Shown: positions 8,079-16,680, counted from the stretch's first letter. The stretch is 64,000 nucleotides of DNA from Cytobacillus gottheilii (GCF_001636345.1 NZ_KV440945.1:677340-741339), one strand, 5' to 3'. Numbers and translations are program-made. The notes: generated from the sequence alone by a model not told the origin.

Positions 8079-10505
8079 TTTAAGATCCTTATTATGCTCC
8101 ACCCAATATTCAATAAACGCACTAGCCGGCAATGGTCTGCTATAGAAAAAGCCTTGAATTTCATCGCACTCCCACTCACGAAGACATTGCAGTTGATCTT
8201 CGTTTTCTACTCCTTCTGCTGTTACTTGGATTCCAAGGTTTCTTGCTATTGATATCAAAGATTGGACAATAGCTGCATGCCTTTGATGGTTTGGCAGGTC
8301 TCGAATAAAGGATTGATCAATCTTAATTCGATCTAATGGGAATTTTGATAAGATCGTTAAGGATGTATAGCCTGTGCCAAAGTCATCCATCGTAATTTGC
8401 ACACCTAGATCTTTGAGAATTTTGATTTTTTCAATCGTGAGTTCAGTGTTCTCAATCGCCAAACTTTCGGTGATCTCGATATCTATTTTGCATGGAGAAA
8501 CAGAGAATTCTTTCAAGCTTTTCATAAGATAAGGAACAAAGTTAGGATCAAGGAATTGCTTGGGAGATATATTTATGGATATATGACACTCGGTTGCAGC
8601 TCCTTTTACCCAATCACTATATTGCTTAAGCGCTTGTCTGATAATCCATTTGCCTAATTGAATGATTAAGTCTGTTTCTTCTGCTAATGGGATAAAGTCG
8701 CCAGGACTGATGAAGCCTTTAGTAGGATGCTGCCAGCGTATCAATGCTTCTGCACCAACGATTTTCTTATCTTTAGCACTGTGTTTAGGCTGATAATATA
8801 GTTCAAATTGTTCTTCTTCAATCGCAACTTTCAATTCCTCATACATTGTAATTTTGGAGAGCATATTTTTCTCTAGAGATTCTTTATACTCTGAGTAATT
8901 ATTGCGGCCAGCTCTTTTTGCAGCATACATGGCCATATCTGCATGTTTTATTAATTTATGATAGTCTTGTCCATCTTTCGGATAATAGGAAATGCCCATA
9001 CTTAACGTAATTTCCTTCTGCTGTCCTTCTAGATAAAAGGTTTTCTGCATCTCTAGCTGAATCTCTTCTATTATTTTTTTTACTTCGTTAGCATTTGTGA
9101 CCTCGGTTAAGCAGACTAGAAATTCGTCCCCGCCAAGTCTGGCAATTAGACCATTTTTCTGGACGGCATATTTTAATCTCATGGTAATTAATTTCAATAA
9201 CGTATCCCCGGCAGCATGACCGAGATGGTCGTTAATATCTTTGAACAAATCAACATCAATTAGGATGGTCGCAAAAAAGCTGTCTTTTTTAATCTGCTCG
9301 TCTACTTCTTTATATATTGCCCGCCGGTTCAGTAGACCGGTGAGTTCATCATGGTACGCCAAGAAGTTCACCCTTTTTTGAACTTTATTTTGTTCTGTAA
9401 CATCCTGGGCAATGACATATATGCCTGTAACAGAATCATCTATGTTGATTTGTGTTGCTGTCGCTTTGAGATTTACGATCTCTCTATTTTTAGCAATGAT
9501 AAAGGTCTCAAAACCAATGCTGCTTCCTTTTTTTATCTCATGAAGGAGTGTTCTTATTCTCTCTGTTTCATCTTTATACAATATCTCACTTATTTTGAAC
9601 TGCAGAATTTCCTCTGAGGTGTAGCCTGTTAAAGAGAAAACAGAGGGGTTCACATCTTTCAGATTCCCTTCCAAATCTAAAATGAAAATAGCATCAGGAT
9701 TGTATTGAAATAATGATCGATATTGCTGTTCCTTTATTTTTAATTTCATATTTTGTTTCTCTACAAGGCCATGCTGATAGATCATCTGGTTTTCAATATA
9801 ATTGATGGTGATAATAAACAATATAAGCAAGCTGCTTAAAGAAATGATTGTCATAGAGTAGTTTAATCCATAAACTAGACTTTCTATAAAAAGATAAATA
9901 ATAGAAGAGTAAGAAATACTAAATATGATAAAGAAAACAGAACTCTTTGCATAAGTGTTTGTTCGATTGAGCATTAATCTGTCTATATGAAGGTGCTCGA
10001 AAATCCTTGCAATATTATAAATTGCTGCTGATAAGAGTACCAAAGAGTAAGTAATTATTTTGCCGTTCATATGAATGGAGATAGAATAAACGCTCCCCAG
10101 CAAATAATGTATATAAAGTAAAATAAAAGAGGCAACCATCCCACTTAATAAAAGATAGCCGAGGATTCCCTTCCTTTGATTGGTTACGACTCTTGATGGA
10201 TATATCGTAAATTTTCCAAGTGTATTCAATAGCAAGAAGATAATGAAGCTAGAAGTATATGTATAAATACTACTCTGTAAAGTAAGAAATATACTTTCTT
10301 CTGATAATTTAATGACTTTCATACTTAAAAGAGATATGTATGGAATAAAGGAAATAATTACGCTGCATTGGAGAGCTAAAAATAGCATATAAAATACCTC
10401 TTGCAACTTCTTCCCAGCACTCGCACTTGCTACATATATATTTATATTCAATATAGAAACACAAATCACACAGCAAACAAGTAAATAAAATAGTAAATTC
10501 ACCAT
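8061..10505 (-). CDS. Membrane-bound PAS-GGDEF-EAL cyclic-di-GMP protein
   Basis: An 814-residue signalling protein. The first ~240 residues form seven or eight membrane helices, followed by a short linker, a PAS domain (FQYNPDAIFILDLEGN to about residue 385), a GGDEF domain with an intact GGDEF in IARLGGDEFLVCL, and an EAL domain with EALIRW, EITES, DDFGTGYTSL, KIDQSFI and TAEGVE all intact. Both synthesis and hydrolysis of c-di-GMP are therefore possible; the RxxD inhibitory site before GGDEF is not seen. Start ATG 10505 follows AGGAGG; the reading frame runs 17 codons further upstream without a site. The last residues SGASQ and the stop come from REP element R1. Confidence 0.92.
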   Translation of the reverse strand: MVNLLFYLLVCCVICVSILNINIYVASASAGKKLQEVFYMLFLALQCSVIISFIPYISLLSMKVIKLSEESIFLTLQSSIYTYTSSFIIFLLLNTLGKFTIYPSRVVTNQRKGILGYLLLSGMVASFILLYIHYLLGSVYSISIHMNGKIITYSLVLLSAAIYNIARIFEHLHIDRLMLNRTNTYAKSSVFFIIFSISYSSIIYLFIESLVYGLNYSMTIISLSSLLILFIITINYIENQMIYQHGLVEKQNMKLKIKEQQYRSLFQYNPDAIFILDLEGNLKDVNPSVFSLTGYTSEEILQFKISEILYKDETERIRTLLHEIKKGSSIGFETFIIAKNREIVNLKATATQINIDDSVTGIYVIAQDVTEQNKVQKRVNFLAYHDELTGLLNRRAIYKEVDEQIKKDSFFATILIDVDLFKDINDHLGHAAGDTLLKLITMRLKYAVQKNGLIARLGGDEFLVCLTEVTNANEVKKIIEEIQLEMQKTFYLEGQQKEITLSMGISYYPKDGQDYHKLIKHADMAMYAAKRAGRNNYSEYKESLEKNMLSKITMYEELKVAIEEEQFELYYQPKHSAKDKKIVGAEALIRWQHPTKGFISPGDFIPLAEETDLIIQLGKWIIRQALKQYSDWVKGAATECHISINISPKQFLDPNFVPYLMKSLKEFSVSPCKIDIEITESLAIENTELTIEKIKILKDLGVQITMDDFGTGYTSLTILSKFPLDRIKIDQSFIRDLPNHQRHAAIVQSLISIARNLGIQVTAEGVENEDQLQCLREWECDEIQGFFYSRPLPASAFIEYWVEHNKDLKSGASQ

Positions 10506-10774
10506 GGACGATCCTCCTGATCTTAGATGCGTAAGTGGTACTTTTGTCCTTAGCACATTATATAATTAATTTAGTAGAATATGGGGTGGAAGATTGTTCC
10601 TGTTTGGTTTGGGCGTCACAGTGACGCCCCGGAATTTGTCGAACGGTGTTGGGGTCTAAATGGTATGAATAAAAGAAAAGAAATGCAAGACCGAATGGAT
10701 TGAGGAACCAACCTGTCCCTAAAAAACCACCGCAAACTGGGCCAAGGAACCTGGCCCGAAACCCACCTTCAAAA
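10506..10774. other. Intergenic region with REP R2 and two GGAACC-type repeats
   Basis: Besides R2 it holds two copies of a second short motif: GAGGAACCAACCTGTCCC near 10703-10720 and GGGCCAAGGAACCTGGCCC at 10739-10757, the latter framed by TGGG and CCCA. No gene is supported here. Confidence 0.6.
10605..10645 (+). repeat. REP-like palindrome R2
   Basis: Core GGCGTCACAGTGACGCC with extra G/C pairs (10611-10630), then GGAATTTGTCGA (10631-10642). It lies upstream of the GGDEF-EAL gene. The tail points right. Confidence 0.8.
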
Positions 10775-10804
10775 TAAAAAAGCTAACATCTGTTAGCTTT
10801 TTTA
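10775..10804 (-). terminator. Terminator of the GTPase gene
   Basis: AAAAAAGCTAACA TC TGTTAGCTTTTTT, symmetric stem with T runs on both strands, overlapping the stop of the minus-strand GTPase gene. Confidence 0.8.
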
Positions 10805-11803
10805 AGATTCAACCTTATCCTTCATAAAAGACTTGGAAAGAGTTTTTAAGATTTCGGCATTCAGTTCAATGTCATGTTCATACGCATATTTAATGGCATA
10901 TCCTAATCCGAGTGTCATACTGCCGGCTATGCCTGCACCTGCCACAGAGCCTGCGCCAGGAACAAATTTCACTGCTTGTCTGAATAAGCTTTTGCCAATA
11001 TTGCCTGCGAATGTTGCGATGGCCAGTTCTTTTGCCCGATCTTTAGAGAGGGGCTTTTCGTATAATGTTGCTAATTTTACCATTAGCCCCACTTGAATAC
11101 TGGTGAGCGGAATAATATCTGACCCAGGAAGTGGCACCGCACCTACAGCGGCGGCAGATGAAGCAGCTGCTAGAATCCATTTGTTCGCAGTCGAAGACTT
11201 TTCTTTGATTTGCCTGGCAAAGAGAATGTCTTTATTTTTCTCTTTGAGGATGTCCAAAATAGCATTTCTGAGCATATCCACGTTTTGCCCAGTTCTTGAG
11301 GAAATCGGTGTCACTTTAAAATCGTAGTTTGTTTTATCTTGTACATATTTTACAAGATTAGGAATATCCTCAGCAGCATCTATTTTATTCAAAACAAAGA
11401 TGATGTTCTTGTTAACTTTTCTTATATTGTCAAAATGCTTCTTTTCACCTTCGGAAAATACCGTTCCTGCAGCATTTAGGAAAAATAAGATGACATCTGC
11501 CTCTTTATAAAACTTCAAAGTTTCTTCGGAATTTTTATGATTTATATCATCAAGTCCAGGTGTGTCCGCAAATATGATTTTGTCTTTGTATGGATACTTC
11601 TTCACAATGACAGTTTCTCCTGGCTCGGCACCAACAGAAGCGACTTCTTCCCCAATTAATCGGTTTAATGTAGAAGATTTCCCTGCATTAACATCACCAA
11701 TCATGGCAAAAACAATTTCTTTCTCAAGCTGTTCATTTACTTTTTTCATCTCATCATCATAGGCTTTATTGAAATCATTTTCATTGAATTTAAAATCTGT
11801 CAT
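10802..11803 (-). CDS. Small GTPase with C-terminal membrane-associating (DUF697-like) domain
   Basis: A 333-residue protein. The TRAFAC GTPase motifs are clear: G1 GDVNAGKSS near residue 35, G3 DTPG near 78, G4 NKID near 138 and a G5-like SSRTG. The C-terminal third is rich in Ala/Gly with VPLPGSDIIPLTSIQ, a pattern of DUF697/YcjF-type GTPases thought to contact membranes. ATG 11803 follows AAAGGAG at 8 bp; the GTG at 11812 overlaps that site. The gene is monocistronic and flanked on both sides by REP elements and GGAACC-motif pairs. The cellular role is unknown. Confidence 0.82.
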   Translation of the reverse strand: MTDFKFNENDFNKAYDDEMKKVNEQLEKEIVFAMIGDVNAGKSSTLNRLIGEEVASVGAEPGETVIVKKYPYKDKIIFADTPGLDDINHKNSEETLKFYKEADVILFFLNAAGTVFSEGEKKHFDNIRKVNKNIIFVLNKIDAAEDIPNLVKYVQDKTNYDFKVTPISSRTGQNVDMLRNAILDILKEKNKDILFARQIKEKSSTANKWILAAASSAAAVGAVPLPGSDIIPLTSIQVGLMVKLATLYEKPLSKDRAKELAIATFAGNIGKSLFRQAVKFVPGAGSVAGAGIAGSMTLGLGYAIKYAYEHDIELNAEILKTLSKSFMKDKVES

Positions 11804-11849
11804 ATTCGTCACTCCTTTTACAAAATTTTAGCAAATTTGCTCGGAATTT

Positions 11850-11885
11850 GCACTTGTCACAGTGACGCCCCGGAATTTGTCGAAA
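11850..11885 (+). repeat. REP-like palindrome R3
   Basis: GTCACAGTGACGCCCCG at 11856-11872 followed by GAATTTGTCGA. The left GGGGC arm is missing (it reads CACTT), so it is a degenerate copy. Tail right. Confidence 0.75.
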
Positions 11886-11920
11886 AAACAGCCCTTCCAT
11901 CTAGTGGGAAGGCTGTTTTT
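11884..11920 (-). terminator. Bidirectional terminator downstream of gltS
   Basis: ACAGCCCTTCC and GGAAGGCTGT arms with A/T runs outside, located just after the TCGA tail of R3. It is about 100 bp downstream of the minus-strand gltS stop. Confidence 0.7.
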
Positions 11921-11935
11921 CAACCATGCGAGAAA

Positions 11936-12004
11936 TTTGGGTCAAGGAACCTGTCCCTTAAACCCACAGAGAAAATGGGTCGAGGAACCTGTCCCCAAAA
12001 CCCA
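11936..12004. repeat. Pair of GGGTC(A/G)AGGAACCTGTCCC repeats
   Basis: Two copies of the imperfect palindrome GGGTCAAGGAACCTGTCCC (11939 onward) and GGGTCGAGGAACCTGTCCC (11975 onward), each followed within a few bases by AAACCCA. They match the pair at 10.70-10.76 kb on the other side of the GTPase gene. Confidence 0.7.
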
Positions 12005-12016
12005 CCCAAAACCCAC

Positions 12017-13372
12017 TTATTCCTGCTTCGAATCCAACACTCTCCTGCCCCAAACCCCAGCTCGTTTATGAACTACAACAATTATAGCTGCGGTAATCAG
12101 AAGGACAATCGGTGTGACCCATGGCAAGCCAGAGAATGCCAGTATTGGTGCAAAGGTGATGATGGCGACTTCTACCGGAACCATGCCGATATAGGCCAAG
12201 GCATAATCATCAATGGTTTTGCTTTTTAATTCAGGATCAACGATGCGCAATAATGCTAAGCCCATTGCGACCGTTCCCGTGCTCCAGCCCCATCCAAATA
12301 AAGATTTCTCAAACCAGTAGTTTCTAAAAATGTTCGGTCCAAGAAAGCGGAACATGAGGTAAGCCCAAATGATACCGAATACAAAAAGTAAAATCAGTGG
12401 AACAGCATAATCAAGAACGACCGTTAAATTAATTGAAGCAATACCGCTCACAACTAAATAATCTGTAGCACTTCCGCCGATCCGATCCATCACTCGCTGG
12501 TCGATGTAGGAATCTGCTTTTGTTTTACGCATAATAAATTGGAAGATGAGCCCGACCACAAAGGCAACACTTAGCAATGGAATCGAAATGACCGGAATAA
12601 GCTCGCCCAGTCTTTCTGTCAGCCAGTAAGCTGCCCCAACTACAAAAAACATGATCGAAATATGCAGAACTAAAGGATCAATAGCACTAGGAGAAATGGT
12701 TTCTGTACCCATATGTACGCGTTTTGAAGCGGGGATTAGCCCTGTACGCAGTTCAGTTGGAAGGTCTTTGAAGCTGGATATAAATTGTGTATGTCCTTTT
12801 TGAGTTCCTCTTTTAACAAGAATAAGTCCGCCGATGACAGCTACTAATAGACCGATCGTTGCAGATGTCATGCCAAGCGTCATGGCTTCGTCCCAGCCAT
12901 ATTGTGCAAAGCCATCTCCAATGGCTGCGGCTGTTCCGTGCCCGCCCACAAAGCCGGCTCCTAAAATAATCCCAAATCCGCTAGGCAAGTCTTGGAATAC
13001 TTGATTAATGACAACTAGACCAAATAGAGCACCGCCGCCCCACATTAATGTAGTCAGAAGCATGGAGTAAGACCACATTTCCCGAACCCGATGGATAATC
13101 TCTCTAATTTGTACTTTCGCTGCGCCAATTGGAATGGCTGCAAAAATAAAGGCAATTAATAATCCTGGGTATGAAGAAAATTGATCGGAAAATGGCAGAA
13201 GATCTGCGCCGAATGGACCAAGAGCTAGCCCGATAAATCCTCCAATAATACTGGCTGGCAAGAACAACGCCTGCAGGAATTTAACCTTCGCTCTTAAAAT
13301 TGTTCCAAGTAAAATCAACCCGGACATCAAACTGAAATCAACCAAAAAACCCCAAATTGTGAATTCTGTCAA
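12017..13372 (-). CDS. gltS: Sodium:glutamate symporter GltS
   Basis: A 451-residue integral membrane protein with about 10-12 helices and the inverted-repeat signatures of the ESS/GltS family: GAGFVGGHGTAAAIGDGF in the first half and GWGWSTGTVAMGLALLRI in the second. It takes up glutamate with sodium. The start is TTG 13372, preceded by AAAGGGGGAG; the in-frame ATG 33 bp upstream has no site and is less likely. The gene is a single unit between REP elements R3 and R4. Confidence 0.85.
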   Translation of the reverse strand: MTEFTIWGFLVDFSLMSGLILLGTILRAKVKFLQALFLPASIIGGFIGLALGPFGADLLPFSDQFSSYPGLLIAFIFAAIPIGAAKVQIREIIHRVREMWSYSMLLTTLMWGGGALFGLVVINQVFQDLPSGFGIILGAGFVGGHGTAAAIGDGFAQYGWDEAMTLGMTSATIGLLVAVIGGLILVKRGTQKGHTQFISSFKDLPTELRTGLIPASKRVHMGTETISPSAIDPLVLHISIMFFVVGAAYWLTERLGELIPVISIPLLSVAFVVGLIFQFIMRKTKADSYIDQRVMDRIGGSATDYLVVSGIASINLTVVLDYAVPLILLFVFGIIWAYLMFRFLGPNIFRNYWFEKSLFGWGWSTGTVAMGLALLRIVDPELKSKTIDDYALAYIGMVPVEVAIITFAPILAFSGLPWVTPIVLLITAAIIVVVHKRAGVWGRRVLDSKQE

Positions 13373-13428
13373 CCTGACTCCCCCTTTTATGTAAACTAGA
13401 TTCACTTTTAAGTATACATTATTTTATT

Positions 13429-13472
13429 CGGGGCGTCACAGTGACCACCCGAAAAATCGTGGTTTTTGTCGA
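13429..13472 (+). repeat. REP-like palindrome R4, upstream of RAYT gene
   Basis: GGGGCGTCACAGTGACCACC (13430 onward) with an altered right arm (CACCCG instead of GCCCCG), then AAAAATCGTGG and TTTTTGTCGA. Tail points toward the transposase gene. Confidence 0.8.
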
Positions 13473-13648
13473 TATTCCTCCATGTAATGAAGATTTATGC
13501 AAAGCAATAGAGGAGTTAAAACGTTGCTGTTGAATGTATAAGCTATGCTCCCCAATTAGTTGTTTCCTCTTTAATATGTTTCATGCTAAAAAAATTCCCA
13601 GCAAGTTAATCAAATTTAACATTTCAAAAAGGATGTGGAAACAGTTTA

Positions 13649-14212
13649 ATGCCGTACAAAAAAAGAATATACGTACCAGAATGTCATTATCATGTTGTGA
13701 GCAGAGGAAACCGCCGGGATCCTTTGTTTATGGACTGGGAAGATTATGATGTCTTTTTTTACAATCTGGAAGACATTTACGACAAATACCCCTTCGAAAT
13801 CACCTCTTATTGCCTCATGAACAACCACTACCACCTGCAGCTCCGTTCTCAAATCATTTCCATCAGCAAATTAATGGCCCTGATTAATAAAAAATACGCA
13901 AACTACTACAATACGAAATATAAACTGACTGGTCATGTCTATGAAAAAAGATTTTTTGATGACATCCTGGTTGACCAAAGATCGCTGTTAGCGGTTAGCC
14001 GCTATATTCACCTGAATCCAGTAGAAGCCCTTATGGTGAAAAGTCCTGATCAATACCCATGGAGCAGCATGCAATACTTTATAACTGATATGGAAACACC
14101 ACGCTACCTAAACATTGACTGCATTCTAGATTGTTTTGAGGGAACAAAAGAAGAAAGGCGGGAGCAGTATTTTCAGTTTTTGAAAGAAAAACCTTGGCCG
14201 GCGTCACAGTGA
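13649..14212 (+). CDS. REP-associated tyrosine transposase (RAYT, Y1/HUH family)
   Basis: A 187-residue IS200-like Y1 protein. The HUH metal site is HYH (residues 60-62, in MNNHYHLQL). Candidate nucleophile tyrosines lie in KKYANYYN (83-87), and the family block SRYIHLNPVEA is at 117-127. RAYTs are single-copy proteins that process REP palindromes rather than typical insertion sequences; finding it inside a field of nine REP-like palindromes fits this. The last codons, Ala-Ser-Gln-stop, are the core of REP R5. The ribosome binding site is weak (AAGGA about 15 bp away). The family is sure; activity is inferred. Confidence 0.9.
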   Translation: MPYKKRIYVPECHYHVVSRGNRRDPLFMDWEDYDVFFYNLEDIYDKYPFEITSYCLMNNHYHLQLRSQIISISKLMALINKKYANYYNTKYKLTGHVYEKRFFDDILVDQRSLLAVSRYIHLNPVEALMVKSPDQYPWSSMQYFITDMETPRYLNIDCILDCFEGTKEERREQYFQFLKEKPWPASQ

Positions 14213-14232
14213 CGCCCCGAAATTCCTCGAAC
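14199..14232 (+). repeat. REP-like palindrome R5 (contains RAYT stop)
   Basis: CGGCGTCACAGTGACGCC plus CCG, followed by AAATTCCTCGA. The RAYT stop TGA (14210-14212) lies in the core. Confidence 0.85.
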
Positions 14233-14295
14233 CATGTCGAAAATAGATAAATGACATATATGATAAAATGTAGTTAAAAAAAGCAGGTGAATTCC

Positions 14296-14859
14296 ATGGC
14301 TAAGTGTGATGCTTGTGGATTGAGAGAGGCTAAAATACATCTATCAATAGAAGATGATCAGTTGAGTTTATGTAATGATTGTTATAACGAATACATGGCT
14401 GGTGAACTGGAGGTTGAGCTAGAGGAGTTGCTGGAATCCTTTTCGTTAAAGGATTCTGAAGGAGTTGTTCGAACTTTTCTTGTAGAGACTCGATTATACC
14501 CCATTGGAATCTTCATGGAGGCAAAGGAGAATATTGAGTTTGGTTATACTTTTGCTGTCCACGGTGAACTGGAGGATGATCAGCAGCAATTGCTCAATAG
14601 ATTAATTGAGAAAACAAAAAAAGGAATCAAAGAGAAATATATTGAATCTAAGGTTTTTCTAAGCGGTCAGCCATATGAATCATTGACCAACGATCATTTT
14701 GCTGGACGAATTGAGTATGATGAATTCGCAGAAGGTCTTCCGCTCATTATAATTGATGGGAGAGCCTACACATGGGAAGAAGTGGGCAGACTAATTATGT
14801 CTTACGAAGGATTTCAGATAAAAGTAAAAATGTATGATCAGACAGATGAGATTGACTAG
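14296..14859 (+). CDS. Uncharacterised zinc-finger protein, copy 1
   Basis: A 187-residue acidic protein that I do not recognise by function. An N-terminal CxxC...CxxC pair (Cys4, Cys7, Cys26, Cys29; CDACG and LCNDCY) looks like a small zinc ribbon. The remainder is a mixed alpha/beta domain with strong Glu/Asp content and no membrane segment or signal. ATG 14296 follows GCAGGTGA; a GTG at 14287 overlaps that site. The gene is framed by REP elements R5 and R6 in inverted orientation. A near-identical paralogue (7 of 187 residues differ) lies at 21381. It could be REP-mobilised cargo; its function is unknown. Confidence 0.8.
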   Translation: MAKCDACGLREAKIHLSIEDDQLSLCNDCYNEYMAGELEVELEELLESFSLKDSEGVVRTFLVETRLYPIGIFMEAKENIEFGYTFAVHGELEDDQQQLLNRLIEKTKKGIKEKYIESKVFLSGQPYESLTNDHFAGRIEYDEFAEGLPLIIIDGRAYTWEEVGRLIMSYEGFQIKVKMYDQTDEID

Positions 14860-14885
14860 TATTTTGTTGGGGAGTATGACTAAAC

Positions 14886-14928
14886 AAAAAAACTAGCAGT
14901 AGCATATGCTATACTGCTAGTTTTTTTG
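14886..14928 (+). terminator. Bidirectional terminator, cassette copy 1
   Basis: AACTAGCAGTAGCATATGCTA with the mirrored arm TACTGCTAGTT and T/A runs on both sides. It ends the zinc-finger gene and, on the other strand, frlR. Confidence 0.85.
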
Positions 14929-14932
14929 TTTG

Positions 14933-14967
14933 CGAAAATTCGACAAAACTCGGGGCGTCACTGTGAC
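14933..14967 (-). repeat. REP-like palindrome R6 (contains frlR stop)
   Basis: TTCGACAAAACTCGGGGCG followed by TCACTGTGAC (minus-strand reading: core then CCCCG then TTTGTCGAA). The frlR stop TGA (14958-14960) is in the core; the far GCCCC arm is replaced by frlR codons. Confidence 0.8.
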
Positions 14968-15716
14968 ACGTCGTATTCTGCATCAATATAAAATTTAACT
15001 CGTTCTCCAATTAGGTAGTATCTGGAGTAGTGCACAGGTGTTCCGTAGGTTCCGTAGATGACTTTTTTTACTAGGATGACGGGGGTGGTTTTGCTTATGC
15101 CCAGGTATGTGCATATTTCTTGGGTGGGCAGGTTGTATTCTATTTCTTTTTCTACTTTGGTGAATTTGATGTGATAATGTTCTCTGATGATAGCAAAGGT
15201 GGATGTATCGTCTGTGATTTTGCTTTCTATGCCAGGGTATAGGTTGGTGGGGAAGTAGGCGAAATCAACACTGAAAGGGCCGTGGGAATCCTTTACCACC
15301 CGAATCAGTTTTAAGAAGGAAGTGTGTCCAGTGCCGAATGCTTTGGCAATCTCCGACGTATCTTCAATGATTTCTTTATATTTTATCTCTTTTTGAATAT
15401 TGTTCTCCTTTTCCCCGGTTGATAATCCTTCTGTAAATCCTTTAAGGTTTAAAAGATGAAGATCCTTTTTTGCAATTTTAACAAAGGTGCCCTTGCCGCG
15501 AATAATCTCAATAAATCCTTCTTCAACGAGTTCTTTGATCGCTCTTCGAATGGTAATGCGGCTAACGTCGAATAGGTCACAAAGCTCTGCTTCATTCGGT
15601 ATTTTTTGTCCGGCCTTAAGGTCGTGTTTTTTCACATATTCTTTAATTCCAGCCTTAATTTGCTCGTATAGGGGGACTGGGCCGTCTATTTGTACATCCG
15701 GTTTTTCATGGCTCAT
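14958..15716 (-). CDS. frlR: GntR/UTRA-family repressor of the frl operon
   Basis: A 252-residue regulator with an N-terminal winged helix (PLYEQIKAGIKEYV, then LFDVSRITIRRAIKELV, about residues 15-80) and a C-terminal UTRA ligand domain (residues ~95-245). ATG 15716 follows AGGAGAG. It is the last gene of the fructosamine cluster on the same strand as frlB-O-N-M-D. In Bacillus FrlR represses this operon and is released by phosphorylated fructoselysine-type compounds. Its last residues, Ser-Gln, and the stop are supplied by REP R6. A candidate operator lies in front of frlB. Confidence 0.87.
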   Translation of the reverse strand: MSHEKPDVQIDGPVPLYEQIKAGIKEYVKKHDLKAGQKIPNEAELCDLFDVSRITIRRAIKELVEEGFIEIIRGKGTFVKIAKKDLHLLNLKGFTEGLSTGEKENNIQKEIKYKEIIEDTSEIAKAFGTGHTSFLKLIRVVKDSHGPFSVDFAYFPTNLYPGIESKITDDTSTFAIIREHYHIKFTKVEKEIEYNLPTQEICTYLGISKTTPVILVKKVIYGTYGTPVHYSRYYLIGERVKFYIDAEYDVSQ

Positions 15717-15797
15717 TTCATACTCTCCTATAGCTGTTTTTTCTTCTATTACTTTGTAATTTTACTCTACATGAGGAGAGGATTGAATACAATAATT

Positions 15798-16610
15798 TTA
15801 CATTTTTTTAGGGTATCCGAATCCGCCATACATCCCGCACGTCTTCTCAGCAGAAAGAGTGGCTTTATCAATAGCAGATGCCATACTGTCTCCGTTGATA
15901 TAGTTTACAAGAAAGCCTGCAATGAGACTATCACCTGCACCCATCGTATCCACAATTGAAATAGGGTTTATCTTCTGTTCATATTGAACTCCATTTTGAA
16001 AAAATAATGCCGGCTCACTGCCTCGCGTTATTGCAAAAATCTCAAATGGCAACGCTGTTAATTCCTCGATAAAAACAGTTAACTCTGCTTCCGTTAATTC
16101 TGCTGCTGAAAAGAAGGCGTATTGTATATAGGGAGCGATCGAACGTATATAATCTAATTCCTTTCGACTGGAAAAGTCATATGAGATCTTAATAACCTTT
16201 GAAAGCTTTTCAAGCTCACTTTCCATCGAAGAATAACAGCTCACATGGCAAAGATCAAATTTCGAAATATAATCTAATTCATCATCTGTAAGCTGAAGCT
16301 TAAACATCCGCTGTACCGTGTTTTTTGGACCGCCGATAAAAATACGGTCTCCATGCTTGAGTGTAACCCGAGGCTGGCCGCTAATGCCCATTACGGTTCT
16401 GGCATGCTGAAAATCTACTTCCTCCTGTTTCAAGGCATATTTTATATGGTCTGCTTTCTCATCATTCCCGAAAATTCCAATATAGGAAACCTGTTCTGCG
16501 CCATTACGCCGGGCATTGACAGCTACATTCACACAATTTCCGCCAGGATAATAAATATCCTGGTCCAAATAACAATCTACTACATTATCACCAATCGCAA
16601 TCAGTTTCAT
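15798..16610 (-). CDS. frlD: Fructosamine kinase (fructoselysine 6-kinase)
   Basis: A 270-residue PfkB-family kinase with GGNCVNVAVNARRNG (about residues 23-37) and the catalytic DTMGAGDSLIAGFLVNY (about 219-235). FrlD phosphorylates fructosamines (Amadori products) at C6. It follows frlM directly, with ATG 16610 behind AGGAGGA. A perfect 28-bp tandem duplication separates the frlM stop from this ribosome binding site. Order and neighbours (FrlB deglycase, FrlONM transporter, FrlR) make the frl assignment firm. Confidence 0.9.
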   Translation of the reverse strand: MKLIAIGDNVVDCYLDQDIYYPGGNCVNVAVNARRNGAEQVSYIGIFGNDEKADHIKYALKQEEVDFQHARTVMGISGQPRVTLKHGDRIFIGGPKNTVQRMFKLQLTDDELDYISKFDLCHVSCYSSMESELEKLSKVIKISYDFSSRKELDYIRSIAPYIQYAFFSAAELTEAELTVFIEELTALPFEIFAITRGSEPALFFQNGVQYEQKINPISIVDTMGAGDSLIAGFLVNYINGDSMASAIDKATLSAEKTCGMYGGFGYPKKM

Positions 16611-16624
16611 CGTGTTTCCTCCTA

Positions 16625-16680
16625 TTATATGTGTGTGCTATCCTTTAACAGATTATATGTGTGTGCTATCCTTTAACAGA
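16625..16680. repeat. Perfect 28-bp tandem repeat at the frlM-frlD junction
   Basis: Two identical 28-bp units (16625-16652 and 16653-16680). The right unit contains the last codons and TAG stop of frlM; the left one is a non-coding echo of it just before the frlD ribosome binding site. Each contains TATATGTGTGT, a string also seen in the frlO-frlN gap at 18498-18509. Confidence 0.9.

Larger units (their letters stand above)
14199..14967 (+). repeat. REP-gene-terminator-REP cassette, copy 1
   Basis: Unit made of REP R5 (tail right), a zinc-finger gene, a terminator and REP R6 (tail left). The same arrangement with recognisably homologous sequence from end to end recurs at 21284-22088. The two copies are direct repeats about 7.1 kb apart and enclose the frl operon. 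Confidence 0.75.

Noticed and set aside
13534..13749. 71-codon frame upstream of and overlapping the RAYT gene
   Set aside because: It overlaps the first 100 bases of the transposase in another frame and shows no start signal or family features.
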